DNA of 64,000 nucleotides from Solidesulfovibrio alcoholivorans DSM 5433 (GCF_000702665.1 NZ_JNJA01000005.1:248001-312000); one strand, 5' to 3'; numbered from the stretch's first letter, positions 17,944 through 26,144 are shown. Made by a program: numbers and translations. The notes: generated by a model not told the origin, from the letters alone.

Positions 17944-18471
17944 ATGCCCCCGAAACGCGCCGCTACGGCGGCAGTCGGCAAGACCCTGGAAGAGCGGCGT
18001 GAAGCCGCCCGCGACGCGGCGCTTAAGGAACTCAAGGCCCTGCGCGGCGATCTGGCCGTGCTCGAGGCCGTGCTGTCCGGGCGGCGCAAGAAAGGCGATT
18101 TTTCCCTGTTCGACGTGGCCCACGGCGCGTTCGAGATTTTCCGCAACGCCGAGGCCGTCTTCGAGGCGGACGCCTTGCTGGCTTCCGTGGCGGTGGAACT
18201 CGAAGCGGTGAAGGCCCTGGAGTTTTTGGAAAAGCACGGTGCGACCGAGTTGGTCAAGCCTGCCGGCTGGCACTGGATTTCCCCGCGCGGGGAGATGCAT
18301 TTCCTGGGCAAATCCGAAGACGCGGGCAAGGCCGCGGAAAAGCTGGCCGCGCTCCTGCCGGGCGGCAAGCGGGGCAAGCGCAAGGACAAGGCGCAGCCGG
18401 AACCGGATGCCGGCGCGGTCTCCCCGGAAACGGACGGCAACGAAGCGGACGGGGAGCCGGGCGCGGCATGA
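17944..18471 (+). CDS. Conserved-looking protein of unknown function
   Basis: A 175-residue cytoplasmic protein that I do not recognise. It is highly charged and mostly helical, with a basic head (MPPKRAATAAVGKTLEERRE), a central block (FSLFDVAHGAFEIFRNAEAVFEA), a GWHWISPRGEMHFLG segment that looks like a small beta hairpin, and a Lys/Pro/Glu tail. It has no cysteines, no signal peptide and no membrane segment. The ATG at 17944 is preceded by GAGGTTGCG. Its TGA overlaps the ATG of the downstream lipoprotein (ATGA), so the pair is translated as a unit, which suggests a shared envelope-related role, but no function can be assigned. Confidence 0.75.
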   Translation: MPPKRAATAAVGKTLEERREAARDAALKELKALRGDLAVLEAVLSGRRKKGDFSLFDVAHGAFEIFRNAEAVFEADALLASVAVELEAVKALEFLEKHGATELVKPAGWHWISPRGEMHFLGKSEDAGKAAEKLAALLPGGKRGKRKDKAQPEPDAGAVSPETDGNEADGEPGAA

Positions 18472-19655
18472 GGCGGGGCCAAACGCGTCGCCGGGCGCGC
18501 CTCGGGGCGGCGGCCCTGTGCTTGTGGTGCCTTGCGGCCGCGTGCGCCCTGGCCCTCTCCGGCTGTTCCGACGACGCGCCGCTCGAGGACAGGCACTCCG
18601 TGACGGGCAAGACCCCGGTCGTGCGCCCCGAGGACGTGCACCGGCGCAGCCCCGGTGGCGCGGCGGTGCTCTCCCCGGACTACCGCCAGTCCCTGGCCGT
18701 CGATCTCGAGCGCAAGGCCGAGAACGCCCCGGCCGCAGGCGCGGAGCCCGGCGCGAACCGCCTGTTCGCAGGCAGGCCTGACACCGTTCCCGCCGCAAAG
18801 CCGGAACAGGCCGCGCCGCCGGCTGTGGCGCAGGCCGCGCCCGTCGCCGCGCCGGCCCGTATGGCCCAGGCCGCGCCGCCCGCCGCGTCCCAGACCGCGA
18901 CAGTTGCCATGCCGCAGCCTGCGGCGACGGCAACCTCCGCTGGAGCCGCCGGGGCGGCAGGCGGCGCGGCATCCAAGGATTTTCCCGTGGCTGCCTGCCG
19001 GCAGCTGGTGCTGGTCACGGCCCCGGATTTCGCCGCGACAAAGGGCCTTTTGCGCCGCTTCAGCCGCCAAAGTCCGGACGCGCCCTGGCGTGAGGAAGGG
19101 CCGGCGACGCCGTGTACGCTGGGCCGCCATGGCCTCGGCATCGGGCGCGGCCTCGTGCCCCTGTCCGGGGGACCGGAAAAAAAGCAGGGCGACGGCCGTA
19201 CGCCCGCCGGTTTTTTCAGCCTGCCCGAGGCCTTCGGCTACGCCGAGGAGGCTGCGGCCAAGGCGGCGGGCGTGCGCCTTCCCTATCAGCCCCTGACCGA
19301 CCGCGCGGCCTGCGTGACCGACGCCGCGTCGCCGCTTTTCGGCCGTGTCGTCGGCCCGGACGAGCGCGCCGCCGCGGGCGTCACCCGCCAGGAGCGCATG
19401 GTGCGCGACGACCGCGCCAATCTCTGGGGCGTGGTCATCGGGCACAACCGCGACGCGTCCGACCCCGGAGCCGGTTCCTGCGTGTTTCTCAACATGCGCC
19501 CTGCGTCCGGACCGCCCACGGGCGGAGCCGTGGGCTGTCCCGAGGACGTGGCGGCGGGAATTGCGGCCTGGCTCGACCCGGCGGCCGCCCCGGTCATGGC
19601 CGTGCTGCCCGAGCGGCTCTACCGCGAAGGCCGACAGGGCTGGGGGCTGCCGTAG
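18468..19655 (+). CDS. L,D-transpeptidase-like lipoprotein
   Basis: A 395-residue exported protein. The N-terminus has a basic region, a hydrophobic stretch and the lipobox LSGC (about residue 32), predicting lipidation. A long Ala/Pro/Gln-rich linker (about 95-165) leads to the C-terminal domain, where KKQGDGRTPAGFFSLPEAFGY, VVIGHNRDASDPGAGSCVFL and PTGGAVGC resemble the YafK/YkuD catalytic fold. The His in IGHN and the Cys in AVGC would be the catalytic pair. Such enzymes cross-link peptidoglycan or act on lipoprotein links. The Arg that often follows the Cys is not obvious, so activity is uncertain. The ATG overlaps the upstream stop (ATGA). Confidence 0.75.
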   Translation: MRRGQTRRRARLGAAALCLWCLAAACALALSGCSDDAPLEDRHSVTGKTPVVRPEDVHRRSPGGAAVLSPDYRQSLAVDLERKAENAPAAGAEPGANRLFAGRPDTVPAAKPEQAAPPAVAQAAPVAAPARMAQAAPPAASQTATVAMPQPAATATSAGAAGAAGGAASKDFPVAACRQLVLVTAPDFAATKGLLRRFSRQSPDAPWREEGPATPCTLGRHGLGIGRGLVPLSGGPEKKQGDGRTPAGFFSLPEAFGYAEEAAAKAAGVRLPYQPLTDRAACVTDAASPLFGRVVGPDERAAAGVTRQERMVRDDRANLWGVVIGHNRDASDPGAGSCVFLNMRPASGPPTGGAVGCPEDVAAGIAAWLDPAAAPVMAVLPERLYREGRQGWGLP

Positions 19656-19658
19656 CGT

Positions 19659-20468
19659 TTACGGCATGGGGTGGCGCTTGCGCCTAAGTCCTTCTTCGAT
19701 GCCGAAAAAGACCAGTTCCAGCCAGTCCAGGCCGAAGTCGAGCGCGGCTTCCTCGTCGGCCAGGATGCGCGCCTTGCGTTCCTCGTCGATCTCCACCAGC
19801 CGGAACAGGTCCATCTTGGCGATGAATTTCTGAAAGTCGTCGGGCTGGTACAGCGCGAGCCAGACCATCTGTTCCTGCTTGGCCGTGAGCCGCGCCCCCT
19901 TGCCCCGGGCCAGGGACATGAGCATCATGTAGCGGTCGTTGTTGCGGTTGTAGGCGGCGAGGTCCTGGTCGGCGAGCCAGCTCGCGGCGTCCCAGGACGC
20001 GGCCTCCTCGAAGCCCTGGCAATGGGGCTCGCGCACCACGAAAAACTGCTCCACGACTTTCCCGTCCTCGCCCATACGGCTGGCCCGGCCCAGGGGATAG
20101 GTGCGGCAGGCCCCGGGGCGGTTGGGGTAGACCTTGCAGCCCTCGGGCGAAACGAAGGGGCAGCGCTTGAGCCGTTCCTCGCGCATCTTGAGCCGTGGCA
20201 TGGGAAAACCCGAGTCCGGGATGGTGATGCGCAGGGCGAAATGCGTGAGAAAATCCGTCGAGGAAATGGAAAGCGCCCGACGCAGGCGCAGCATGTCGTA
20301 AGGCGTGAGCATGAGCGTCAGGTCCGAGCAGCAGGCGTTGAAGCAGGGCACCTCGGGATGGCAGGCGAAACGGAAGGACTCCCCGGGCTTGAGCTCCGGC
20401 AGGGAGTTGAGGAAAGCGTCGGTGGCGTCGGCCTCGGTTTCGGCCAGGGCGTCGTTTAAGTCTTTCAT
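19659..20468 (-). CDS. YkgJ-type Cys-cluster (zinc/iron-chelating) protein
   Basis: A 269-residue soluble protein. Residues about 28-150 hold the metal-binding cysteine pattern: CHPEVPCFNACCSDLTLML, CPFVSPEGCKVYPNRPGACR and EPHCQGFEE. This matches the YkgJ/UPF0153 family, which binds Zn or Fe and whose biochemical role is not well defined. The C-terminal 120 residues are helical, acidic and aromatic (WLADQDLAAYNRNNDRYMML). The ATG at 20466-20468 has AAGGAG 8 bases upstream; the open frame further upstream has no support. It is convergent with the L,D-transpeptidase gene, with 3 bases between the stops. A possible promoter on the minus strand is TTGTCG-16-TATACC (20588-20615). Confidence 0.82.
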   Translation of the reverse strand: MKDLNDALAETEADATDAFLNSLPELKPGESFRFACHPEVPCFNACCSDLTLMLTPYDMLRLRRALSISSTDFLTHFALRITIPDSGFPMPRLKMREERLKRCPFVSPEGCKVYPNRPGACRTYPLGRASRMGEDGKVVEQFFVVREPHCQGFEEAASWDAASWLADQDLAAYNRNNDRYMMLMSLARGKGARLTAKQEQMVWLALYQPDDFQKFIAKMDLFRLVEIDEERKARILADEEAALDFGLDWLELVFFGIEEGLRRKRHPMP

Positions 20469-20835
20469 GCGGCAGGCTCCTTGCCCGGGCCTTCTACGTC
20501 CCCGAACGCGCCTTGGCAACCGCCGGCCGGGCGAGCACGACTGCCGTTGTTTCCGTATCCGAAAGCGCATAGTGGGGGGGGAATGCCGGTATAAAATTGC
20601 TGTTTGTCCCGACAAAACGCACGGCTGCGCACAGCTCCCGGCGCGCAGCCCGCCTTGACAGTGGGGCGAAAAACGGAAATTGACGGAGATCGATCAGGAG
20701 CCGGCGGCGTCCCGACGAATGGGGGCGCGCAGAGGGGAGCCGGCTGCCGACGGTCGCGCGCCGCGTTGCGTCAGGCGCGGCAAACATGCCTGCGGCCTGG
20801 GCCGGCGTTACGCCGGCCCTCCGCTCGGGGTCAGG
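20469..20835. other. Divergent intergenic region
   Basis: 367 bases between the Cys-cluster gene and the RsbW-like gene. On the minus strand TTGTCG (20610-20615), 16 bases and TATACC (20588-20593) form a moderate promoter. On the plus strand TTGACA (20655-20660) has no convincing -10. A frame is open through the right half into the kinase gene, but its translation (Arg/Gly/Ala-rich) looks non-coding. Confidence 0.45.
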
Positions 20836-21252
20836 ATGGAACCGGGTTTTACCCTGCGACTCGACAACCGACTGCTGGAACTCGACCGCCTCGCCGACGC
20901 GGTGGAGGCGTTTGGCGAGGCCCACGGCCTCGCCGCCAAGCTCCGCTTCCAGGTGCGACTGGTTCTCGACGAACTGCTGACCAACATCATCAATTACGGC
21001 TACGGCGACGACGGCGTGCACAGCATTGCCGTGGCCATGGGGCAGAAGGGCCGCCGGCTGCGCTTCGTCATCGAGGACGACGCCCGGCCTTTCGATCCGC
21101 TGACGGCCGGTGCCCCGGACTTGGACTCCGCGGTGGAGCAACGCCAGATCGGGGGCCTCGGCATCCATCTGGTGCGCACGATCATGGATCGCGTCGCCTA
21201 CGAGAGGGTGGGCGGCACGAATCGTCTGATACTCGAGAAGGACATCGATTAA
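20836..21252 (+). CDS. RsbW-type anti-sigma factor serine kinase
   Basis: A 138-residue GHKL ATPase of the RsbW/SpoIIAB type. N box LVLDELLTNIINYGYGDD, G1 box EDDARPFDP and G2 box GGLGIHLVR are all present. Such kinases bind a partner and phosphorylate a STAS protein; the gene right after it encodes that STAS partner. No sigma-B-like factor is near, so the output may be a different target. A longer frame begins at 20680, but the extra 52 residues look unstructured and the ATG at 20836 gives the normal length, although its ribosome site (GGGGTCAGG) is weak. It lies 18 bases from the STAS gene, so they form an operon. Confidence 0.88.
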   Translation: MEPGFTLRLDNRLLELDRLADAVEAFGEAHGLAAKLRFQVRLVLDELLTNIINYGYGDDGVHSIAVAMGQKGRRLRFVIEDDARPFDPLTAGAPDLDSAVEQRQIGGLGIHLVRTIMDRVAYERVGGTNRLILEKDID

Positions 21253-21270
21253 CGCAAAAGGGGTGGGGCC

Positions 21271-21606
21271 ATGCAACTCGTGGAGAAGGAGAGCGGCGAA
21301 GTCACCGTGCTGGAGCTCGGGGGACGCCTGGACAGCAACACGTCCAAAGTGCTCGAAGACAAGGTCATGGAGATCCTGGGGCAGGGGAAGAAAAAGGTCC
21401 TTATGGACTTCAAGGACGTGGACTACATCAACTCCACGGGGCTGCGCGTGCTGCTGCTCGCCCTGCAACAGCTGAAAAAGACCCAGGGCAAGCTTGTGCT
21501 GTCCACCATCAAGGACTACATGAAGGAAGTGTTCGAGATCTCCGGCTATACGGAGATCTTTCCGATCTACGCCACCCAGGAGGAGGCCTTGGGCCATTTC
21601 GCCTGA
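21271..21606 (+). CDS. STAS-domain anti-sigma factor antagonist
   Basis: A 111-residue SpoIIAA/RsbV-like STAS protein: VTVLELGGRLDSNTSKVLEDKV, then VDYINSTGLRVLLLALQQLKK, with the expected phosphorylatable Ser55 after the Asn. It should be the substrate of the RsbW-like kinase encoded just upstream; in the unphosphorylated state it would sequester the kinase. A SpoIIE-type phosphatase 6 kb away (27383-29491) could be the opposing enzyme, but this link is inference. The ATG follows AAAAGGGGTGGGGCC. Confidence 0.9.
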   Translation: MQLVEKESGEVTVLELGGRLDSNTSKVLEDKVMEILGQGKKKVLMDFKDVDYINSTGLRVLLLALQQLKKTQGKLVLSTIKDYMKEVFEISGYTEIFPIYATQEEALGHFA

Positions 21607-21725
21607 GCGCGCGTCCCGTTTTGGGCCGGAGTGAAGCGGGTCCCTTGTCCCCGGAAGGCGTCGGCACGGTTTCCGGGGGCGCAACCGACGTCGGGGACGG
21701 GCATCCCCGGGGAGAAGTCGTCGCC

Positions 21726-22370
21726 ATGCATGCCTTTTTTCGCCATCTGCCGCGTGCGCTGGCCGCATGCGTCCTGGCGCTTGCCCTCCTTGTTCTCGCG
21801 GCGGGCGTGCGCGCCGCGGACGGGCCCATGGAACTGGCCGGCATCCGGCTCGGGGCAACCGTGGACGCGCTGGCCGGGAAACTGGTTTCGCCCGTCGTCG
21901 ATCGCTCGCCCCAGCGGCCGTCCATCGGCGTCGTGGCCGTGGCCCCCCTGCCGGGCTACCGCAGCGGCTACGTCGATGTCGGCCTTTGCGCCAAACCCGG
22001 GCGGATCGTGCGCATCAAGATGAACTACGCCGACGATTCCCTGGCGTTTTTCAACAAGCTCATGACCGCGCTCAAGCAGCGCTACGGCGAACCCAGGGAA
22101 TGGCGCGGCAACGCCTTCGGCACGCTGCGCACCTGGAAATGGGGGCTGCGCGCCGCGAACGGCGAGCCCGTAAGCCTGATCCTCATGCACTACGAGGGCG
22201 AGGACGGGGCGTTTACCGACGGCAACTCCATCCGCATCGCGGCGACGTCCATGGTGCGCGAGGAGGAGTTGTGCCGCGCGGCCGAGAAAAAGGCCTCGGG
22301 CGCGGGCGGTTCCGCCCATCTGGCCGTGGACGCCGAAGCCCTCGGCCTGGACTGGTTTCTGCCCCATTAA
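21726..22370 (+). CDS. Secreted or periplasmic protein of unknown function
   Basis: A 214-residue protein with a signal peptide (MHAFFRHLPRALAACVLALA to about residue 31, cleavage near VRA/AD). The mature part starts PMELAGIRLGATVDALAGKL, a pattern seen in periplasmic proteins that begin with a gated 'G-x-x-L-G' repeat, followed by YRSGYVDVGLCAKPGRIVRIKMNY and a block on YGEPREWRGNAFGTLRTWKWGL. I cannot name a family. It may read out small-ligand or protein binding, but nothing in the sequence shows catalysis. The ATG at 21726 has GGGGAGAAG about 10 bases upstream. It lies between the STAS gene (119 bases) and the GTPase gene (21 bases), all on the plus strand. Confidence 0.72.
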   Translation: MHAFFRHLPRALAACVLALALLVLAAGVRAADGPMELAGIRLGATVDALAGKLVSPVVDRSPQRPSIGVVAVAPLPGYRSGYVDVGLCAKPGRIVRIKMNYADDSLAFFNKLMTALKQRYGEPREWRGNAFGTLRTWKWGLRAANGEPVSLILMHYEGEDGAFTDGNSIRIAATSMVREEELCRAAEKKASGAGGSAHLAVDAEALGLDWFLPH

Positions 22371-22391
22371 CGGGGACGCCTGGGAGAACGC

Positions 22392-24095
22392 GTGGGGAAT
22401 TCGCTGCTTGAATCCCGGTTTCTCGACCGCCGGGCCGCGTTGTCCGGCCTCATGGGACGCCTTGGCGAACTGACGGCCCGTTGCGGCCGGGCCGACCTGG
22501 AAAAGGTCGCGGCGGAGCTTGCCGCCCATGCCCTGGAACCGTTTCTTTTCGTGGTCGTCGGCGAGGTCAAGACCGGCAAGAGCAGCCTGATAAACGCCCT
22601 GCTCGGCGCAACCGTGACTGACGTCGCGCCGGACCCCTGCACGGACCGCATCCGCATCATCGGCCGCGGCGACGCACCCGGCGAGACGCCCGAGGGGCCG
22701 TTGCACACGCGCGTGACCCTCGACAACCCCATCCTCGACGGTCTGGCCATCGTGGACACCCCGGGCGTGGACAGCATCATCGACCGACACCAGGAGATCA
22801 CCGAGGAGTTCATTCCCCGGGCCGATCTCGTGCTGTTCGTTTTTTCGGCGCTCAATCCCTATTCCCGCTCGGCCTGGGAATTTTTCGATCTGGCCTCCGC
22901 GACCTGGCGGCGCAACGTCGCCTTCGCCCTGACCCAGGCGGACCTGGCGAGCGAAGAACAGATCGCGGTCAATTCCCTCCGCCTGCGCGAGCTGGCCGCC
23001 GCCCGGGGCGTGGCCGAACCGCGAATTTTCCTCGTATCCGCCACCAAAAGCCTTGCCGATCCCGAAGCCGGGGGCATCGAGGCCCTGCGCCGCCACATCC
23101 GCGCGCTGACCGCCTCGGGCGGGCATTTTGCCGCCAAGCTCGACGCCACCCGCCGCGCGGCCGAGCGGGTGCTGGCCGGGCTGTCGGAGACCCTGGACGG
23201 CCGGGCGCGCGAGCTCGACGCCGACGCGGCCGAGGCCACGCGCATCGCCAAGCGGCTGGACGCCGCCCGGCTGGCCGCCGGGCGCGAGGCAGAGGTGCTG
23301 CGCACGCGGATCGAGGCGGCCTATACGCGGCTTTCCGGCGCATTCGAGGTGGCGTTCGCCCGCGAACTGACGTTTGGCGGCATGCTCGGCCGCTCCTTTG
23401 CCGGCATGTTCCGGCGCAAGTCCGAGGCCGGGCCGGCGGCGCGCCTGCGGGAGCTCGGCGAGGTCTTCGCCCGCGACCTCGAACGCGAGGTGGAGGCCAT
23501 CGCGCGCCAGGGCGCGCAGCACGTGTTCGAGAGCGTGACCGGTTCGGTGCGCATGCTCGTGGACGAGTTGCGCCGGAGGCGCGAGGGGGAAGGGCTTTCG
23601 GCCGACGCGCTCGGCGAGCAGCGCGACCGCGTGCTCGCCGAAACCGTCGAACGGGTGGAGGCGCTCCTTGCCGACGGCGGGCCGCTGTCCGGCATCGACC
23701 CGGGCAGCGTCACGGGCATGGACCCCAAGGCGACGCTGGGCGGGGCGCTGGTGGTGCTCGGCACGATTTTCGCCGTGGCGGTCAAGGGCACGGTCCTCGA
23801 CGTGACCGGTGGCGTGGTCGCGGCGCTTGGCGCGCTCATCGCCGGCAGCGCGCTTTTCTGGCAGCGCCCGCGCGTGCTGCGCGAGATGCGCCGGCGGCTG
23901 GCTGCCGGCGGCGAACGGCTGCGCCTGGAACTCGACGAGCGCCTCGCCGCCCGCCTGGACCGGGTGTTCCGCGAGCTCGCCGCCCGCTTCGCGCCTTTTT
24001 TCGAGGACATCGCCGCCCGGCGCCAGGCCCTGGCCGACCTCACGGCCCGTCGCGACGCCCTGGCGGCGGCGCTGGCCGATTTCAATCCCGACTGA
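22392..24095 (+). CDS. Dynamin-like GTPase
   Basis: A 567-residue protein with an N-terminal GTPase domain: P-loop GEVKTGKSS (57-65), a switch Thr in DPCTDRIRII, G3 VDTPGVDS and G4 TQAD. A long Ala/Arg/Glu helical stalk follows, then two adjacent hydrophobic segments (GGALVVLGTIFAVAVKG and GGVVAALGALIAGSALFW, about 455-500) that would insert into the membrane, and a final coiled coil. This is the plan of bacterial dynamin-like proteins, which remodel or protect membranes. The start is GTG at 22392 with GGGAG 5 bases upstream. Its last 14 bases overlap the convergent nuclease gene. Its role with the RsbW/STAS module upstream is unknown. Confidence 0.83.
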   Translation: MGNSLLESRFLDRRAALSGLMGRLGELTARCGRADLEKVAAELAAHALEPFLFVVVGEVKTGKSSLINALLGATVTDVAPDPCTDRIRIIGRGDAPGETPEGPLHTRVTLDNPILDGLAIVDTPGVDSIIDRHQEITEEFIPRADLVLFVFSALNPYSRSAWEFFDLASATWRRNVAFALTQADLASEEQIAVNSLRLRELAAARGVAEPRIFLVSATKSLADPEAGGIEALRRHIRALTASGGHFAAKLDATRRAAERVLAGLSETLDGRARELDADAAEATRIAKRLDAARLAAGREAEVLRTRIEAAYTRLSGAFEVAFARELTFGGMLGRSFAGMFRRKSEAGPAARLRELGEVFARDLEREVEAIARQGAQHVFESVTGSVRMLVDELRRRREGEGLSADALGEQRDRVLAETVERVEALLADGGPLSGIDPGSVTGMDPKATLGGALVVLGTIFAVAVKGTVLDVTGGVVAALGALIAGSALFWQRPRVLREMRRRLAAGGERLRLELDERLAARLDRVFRELAARFAPFFEDIAARRQALADLTARRDALAAALADFNPD

Positions 24096-24525
24096 CGGCC
24101 GGCCGCGTTCCACGCGGCGCACTCTCCGGCAGCCCGAGCGCCTGGGCCACGTCTCGCCCGCCGACCGCGATGGCGGCGTCGAGGCGGAAATACTTGTCGC
24201 GCCGAAGCCCCGAAAGCGTCACCGCCGTTCCCGGCGGCAGCAGGGCGGCCATGGCGTTGCGGGCCTGCCGTGCCGCCAGCCGCACGTCCGGGGCCTTGTC
24301 CCGCAGCTCCGGCGCATCGACGCCGGCCAGGCGGACGCGAATCTGCTTGCCGATAACATCCGGGTACTCCGGGATGTCCACCACCACCGTGTCCCCGTCG
24401 CACACGCGTACCACCACGGCCGCGACGCTTCCGTAGTCGCGGGCGGTTTGCGCCAGGGCGCTTCCCGCGCCAAGCGCAAGGCAGGCGGCCAGCAGGCAGG
24501 CCGGCAGGCGGTAGGGAAAAGGCAT
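24082..24525 (-). CDS. Secreted thermonuclease-family protein (SNase-like)
   Basis: A 147-residue protein with a signal peptide (MPFPYRLPACLLAACLALGA to about residue 25, ALA/QT). The mature domain has the SNase landmarks VRVCDGDTVVVD, VRLAGVDAPE and a degenerate KYFRLDAAIAVGG in place of the usual KYGRxLA. Calcium-dependent cleavage of DNA or RNA outside the cytoplasm is the family activity; the altered third motif leaves activity uncertain. The ATG at 24523-24525 has no clear ribosome site. Its 3' end overlaps the dynamin gene by 14 bases tail to tail. An AT-rich leader with palindrome CTATTTTT-AAAT-AAAAATAG (24539-24558) lies just upstream of the start. Confidence 0.8.
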   Translation of the reverse strand: MPFPYRLPACLLAACLALGAGSALAQTARDYGSVAAVVVRVCDGDTVVVDIPEYPDVIGKQIRVRLAGVDAPELRDKAPDVRLAARQARNAMAALLPPGTAVTLSGLRRDKYFRLDAAIAVGGRDVAQALGLPESAPRGTRPAVSRD

Positions 24526-24604
24526 GGGCGTCGACCAATCTATTTTTAAATAAAAATAGACTAATCGATTGATGCGTGCAAGAAAAACCGCTCGTATCGT
24601 GTCC

Positions 24605-24632
24605 CTTGAAAAATACGGGAGTGTTTTTCAAG
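24605..24632. repeat. Inverted repeat in AT-rich leader
   Basis: CTTGAAAAA (24605-24613) and TTTTTCAAG (24624-24632) form 9-base arms around 10 bases. It sits between the response regulator and thermonuclease genes, next to two other hairpins; the word CCCTTGAA occurs here (24603-24610) and again at 24659-24666. Confidence 0.6.
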
Positions 24633-24645
24633 TAAAAAGAAACGA

Positions 24646-24666
24646 TTCAAGGGTGTTCCCCTTGAA
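24646..24666 (-). terminator. Terminator of the response regulator gene
   Basis: TTCAAGGG (24646-24653), a 5-base loop and CCCTTGAA (24659-24666). On the minus strand it is followed by TCGTTTCTTTTT. It lies 30 bases after the response regulator stop. Confidence 0.65.
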
Positions 24667-24696
24667 AGGACAGACGCGGGCTGCGCGGGTGCGACG

Positions 24697-25101
24697 TTAG
24701 CCCAGGGAGAGCAAACCGAGGGTCACGAGCTTTTCGAGGAGTTCCGAGCGGTTGGGCGGCTTGACCAGATAGGCGGCGACCTGGCCGTCGAAGAGCGCGG
24801 TCATGGTGTTCGTCTCGTCGTCCATGGAGGTGATCATGACGGCGCGCATGCGGTTTTCCGGGACGACGCCGGCGCGTTCTTCGACTTCGCGCAGGCGCAC
24901 AAGGGTCTCGTGGCCGTCCATGTGCGGCATGATGATGTCCAGGAAGACCACGTCGAACGGGGCTCCCGACGCGATGGCCGCGCCCGCGGCGTCCACGGCT
25001 TCGGGGCCACTGGCGCACAGGAAGGTTTCGGCCAGCCCGGAAAGATGGGCCGCAAGCACTTGCCGGCTGGCCGGGTCGTCGTCCACCACAAGCACTCGCA
25101 T
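24697..25101 (-). CDS. Single-domain response regulator
   Basis: A 134-residue receiver domain without an output domain. The acidic triad is VVDDD (7-9), the acceptor is Asp55 in FLDIIMPHMDG, the switch is VMITSMDD and the conserved Lys is in YLVKPPNRSE. It is CheY-like but differs from the CheY of the chemotaxis cluster; the VKPP/ELL end resembles stand-alone regulators that pass phosphate or bind a kinase. No histidine kinase is adjacent, so the partner is unknown. The ATG at 25099-25101 follows GGAGGAAAACGCC, a strong site. Confidence 0.87.
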   Translation of the reverse strand: MRVLVVDDDPASRQVLAAHLSGLAETFLCASGPEAVDAAGAAIASGAPFDVVFLDIIMPHMDGHETLVRLREVEERAGVVPENRMRAVMITSMDDETNTMTALFDGQVAAYLVKPPNRSELLEKLVTLGLLSLG

Positions 25102-25289
25102 GGCGTTTTCCTCCCTGTTTTTGAAAAAAATTCATATCGCAGCCGGCAGGTGGGCACAAGAAAAAAACAGGTGGGGCTAGCGGTCACGGCGTGTTCGGTC
25201 ACGCTTCATAGGGAATTCGGGTTGTTGTGCAGGGCGAAGTTTGGGCGTAGGCCCGTACATAAGACCAGAAAGTCTTAAAGGAGCGTCTC

Positions 25290-26144
25290 ATGGAACACAT
25301 GCAGGACAAAGGCATTGGCACATCGGTACGGATCATGTCCATCAGGGGCATTCCCTTCAAATGCCCCCAGCCTGCGGGGAAAAACGACGTATCTGCGTCT
25401 GGGGACGCGCCGGCTGCTTCTCCAGCTCCCGCAGCACCGATGAAGTTGCAGCCAAAGCCGTCCCTCCAGGCCGCAACAGCAGTGGGCCCGGACGTGGCAT
25501 TTCGCGTCAATGCGGGCTTTTGTCGGGACAACCTTCTGCCCGGACAGGCGAATCCGGCCTCGGGACGTTGCGCCTGGACCGGTGTCGCCGGCAAGGCGCA
25601 GCAGGAACTCATGAAGAGCCGCCGCGCGGTGCGTGTTTTTGCCGATAAGGTGGTCGGCATGCGGGTGTTGCGCGGCCTGGTGGACGGCGCGTGCTTCCCG
25701 CTTCCCGGCGCAACAGCGGGATTGGCGCGTTTCGTCGTACTGGAATCCGAAAACGCCATGGACAATGCGTCGGAACTGGCCGCGGCCTGGCTGCGCCGGG
25801 AAGGTTTCCTGGCCGACGGGCTGGCTCCCGAGGCCAAGGCCCGGAAAGTGGTCTTCGGCGGCGCGCCGCACATGGCAGTGGCCTACGGCCCCGCCGGCGA
25901 CGACGCCGCGGTCGCCGCCTGTTCCCTGGCCGTGGCCCGCATGGAGTGGCTCGCCGCCGGACAGGGCCTTGCCACCTGTTTCGCCGGGGAGATCGTGCGC
26001 GCCGCAGCGGCATGCCCGGAACTGTTCGCGGCCTTGGCCATTCCGTCCACGGCCACGGTCTGCGCCGCGGTCTTCCTCGGCTATCCCGGTTCACGAAACG
26101 CCGGCCGGGAGAACGTCCCCGGCACGAGGATCACCTGGCTCTAG
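25290..26144 (+). CDS. Divergent nitroreductase-fold protein lacking a ferredoxin domain
   Basis: A 284-residue protein. Residues about 105-284 align by eye with the nitroreductase part of the next gene: RRAVRVF, GAPHMAVAYGP, EWLAAGQGLATCFAGE, GYPGSRNAG and a final ITWL. The FMN-binding RxSxR start is altered (RRAVRV) and the next conserved block is lost, so flavin binding is doubtful. Instead of a [4Fe-4S] domain, the first 100 residues are Pro/Ala-rich with scattered Cys (KCPQPAG, GFCRDN, GRCAWTG). It may be a degenerate paralogue with a partner role, or have a changed cofactor. The ATG at 25290 has AAAGGAG 6 bases upstream. A small TAAGAC/GTCTTA hairpin (25260-25277) sits in the leader. 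Confidence 0.65.
   Translation: MEHMQDKGIGTSVRIMSIRGIPFKCPQPAGKNDVSASGDAPAASPAPAAPMKLQPKPSLQAATAVGPDVAFRVNAGFCRDNLLPGQANPASGRCAWTGVAGKAQQELMKSRRAVRVFADKVVGMRVLRGLVDGACFPLPGATAGLARFVVLESENAMDNASELAAAWLRREGFLADGLAPEAKARKVVFGGAPHMAVAYGPAGDDAAVAACSLAVARMEWLAAGQGLATCFAGEIVRAAAACPELFAALAIPSTATVCAAVFLGYPGSRNAGRENVPGTRITWL

Noticed and set aside
19648..19665. Small hairpin TGCCGTA/TACGGCA over the two convergent stop codons
   Set aside because: Only 7-base arms and no T-run. It may be chance from TAG and TAA stops facing each other, so it was not listed as a terminator.
20604..21725. Upstream extension of the secreted-protein frame
   Set aside because: The frame is open but runs across the RsbW and STAS genes in another register; the signal peptide begins at 21726.
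25260..25277. TAAGAC/GTCTTA hairpin as a riboswitch
   Set aside because: Six-base arms only, with no conserved riboswitch core.
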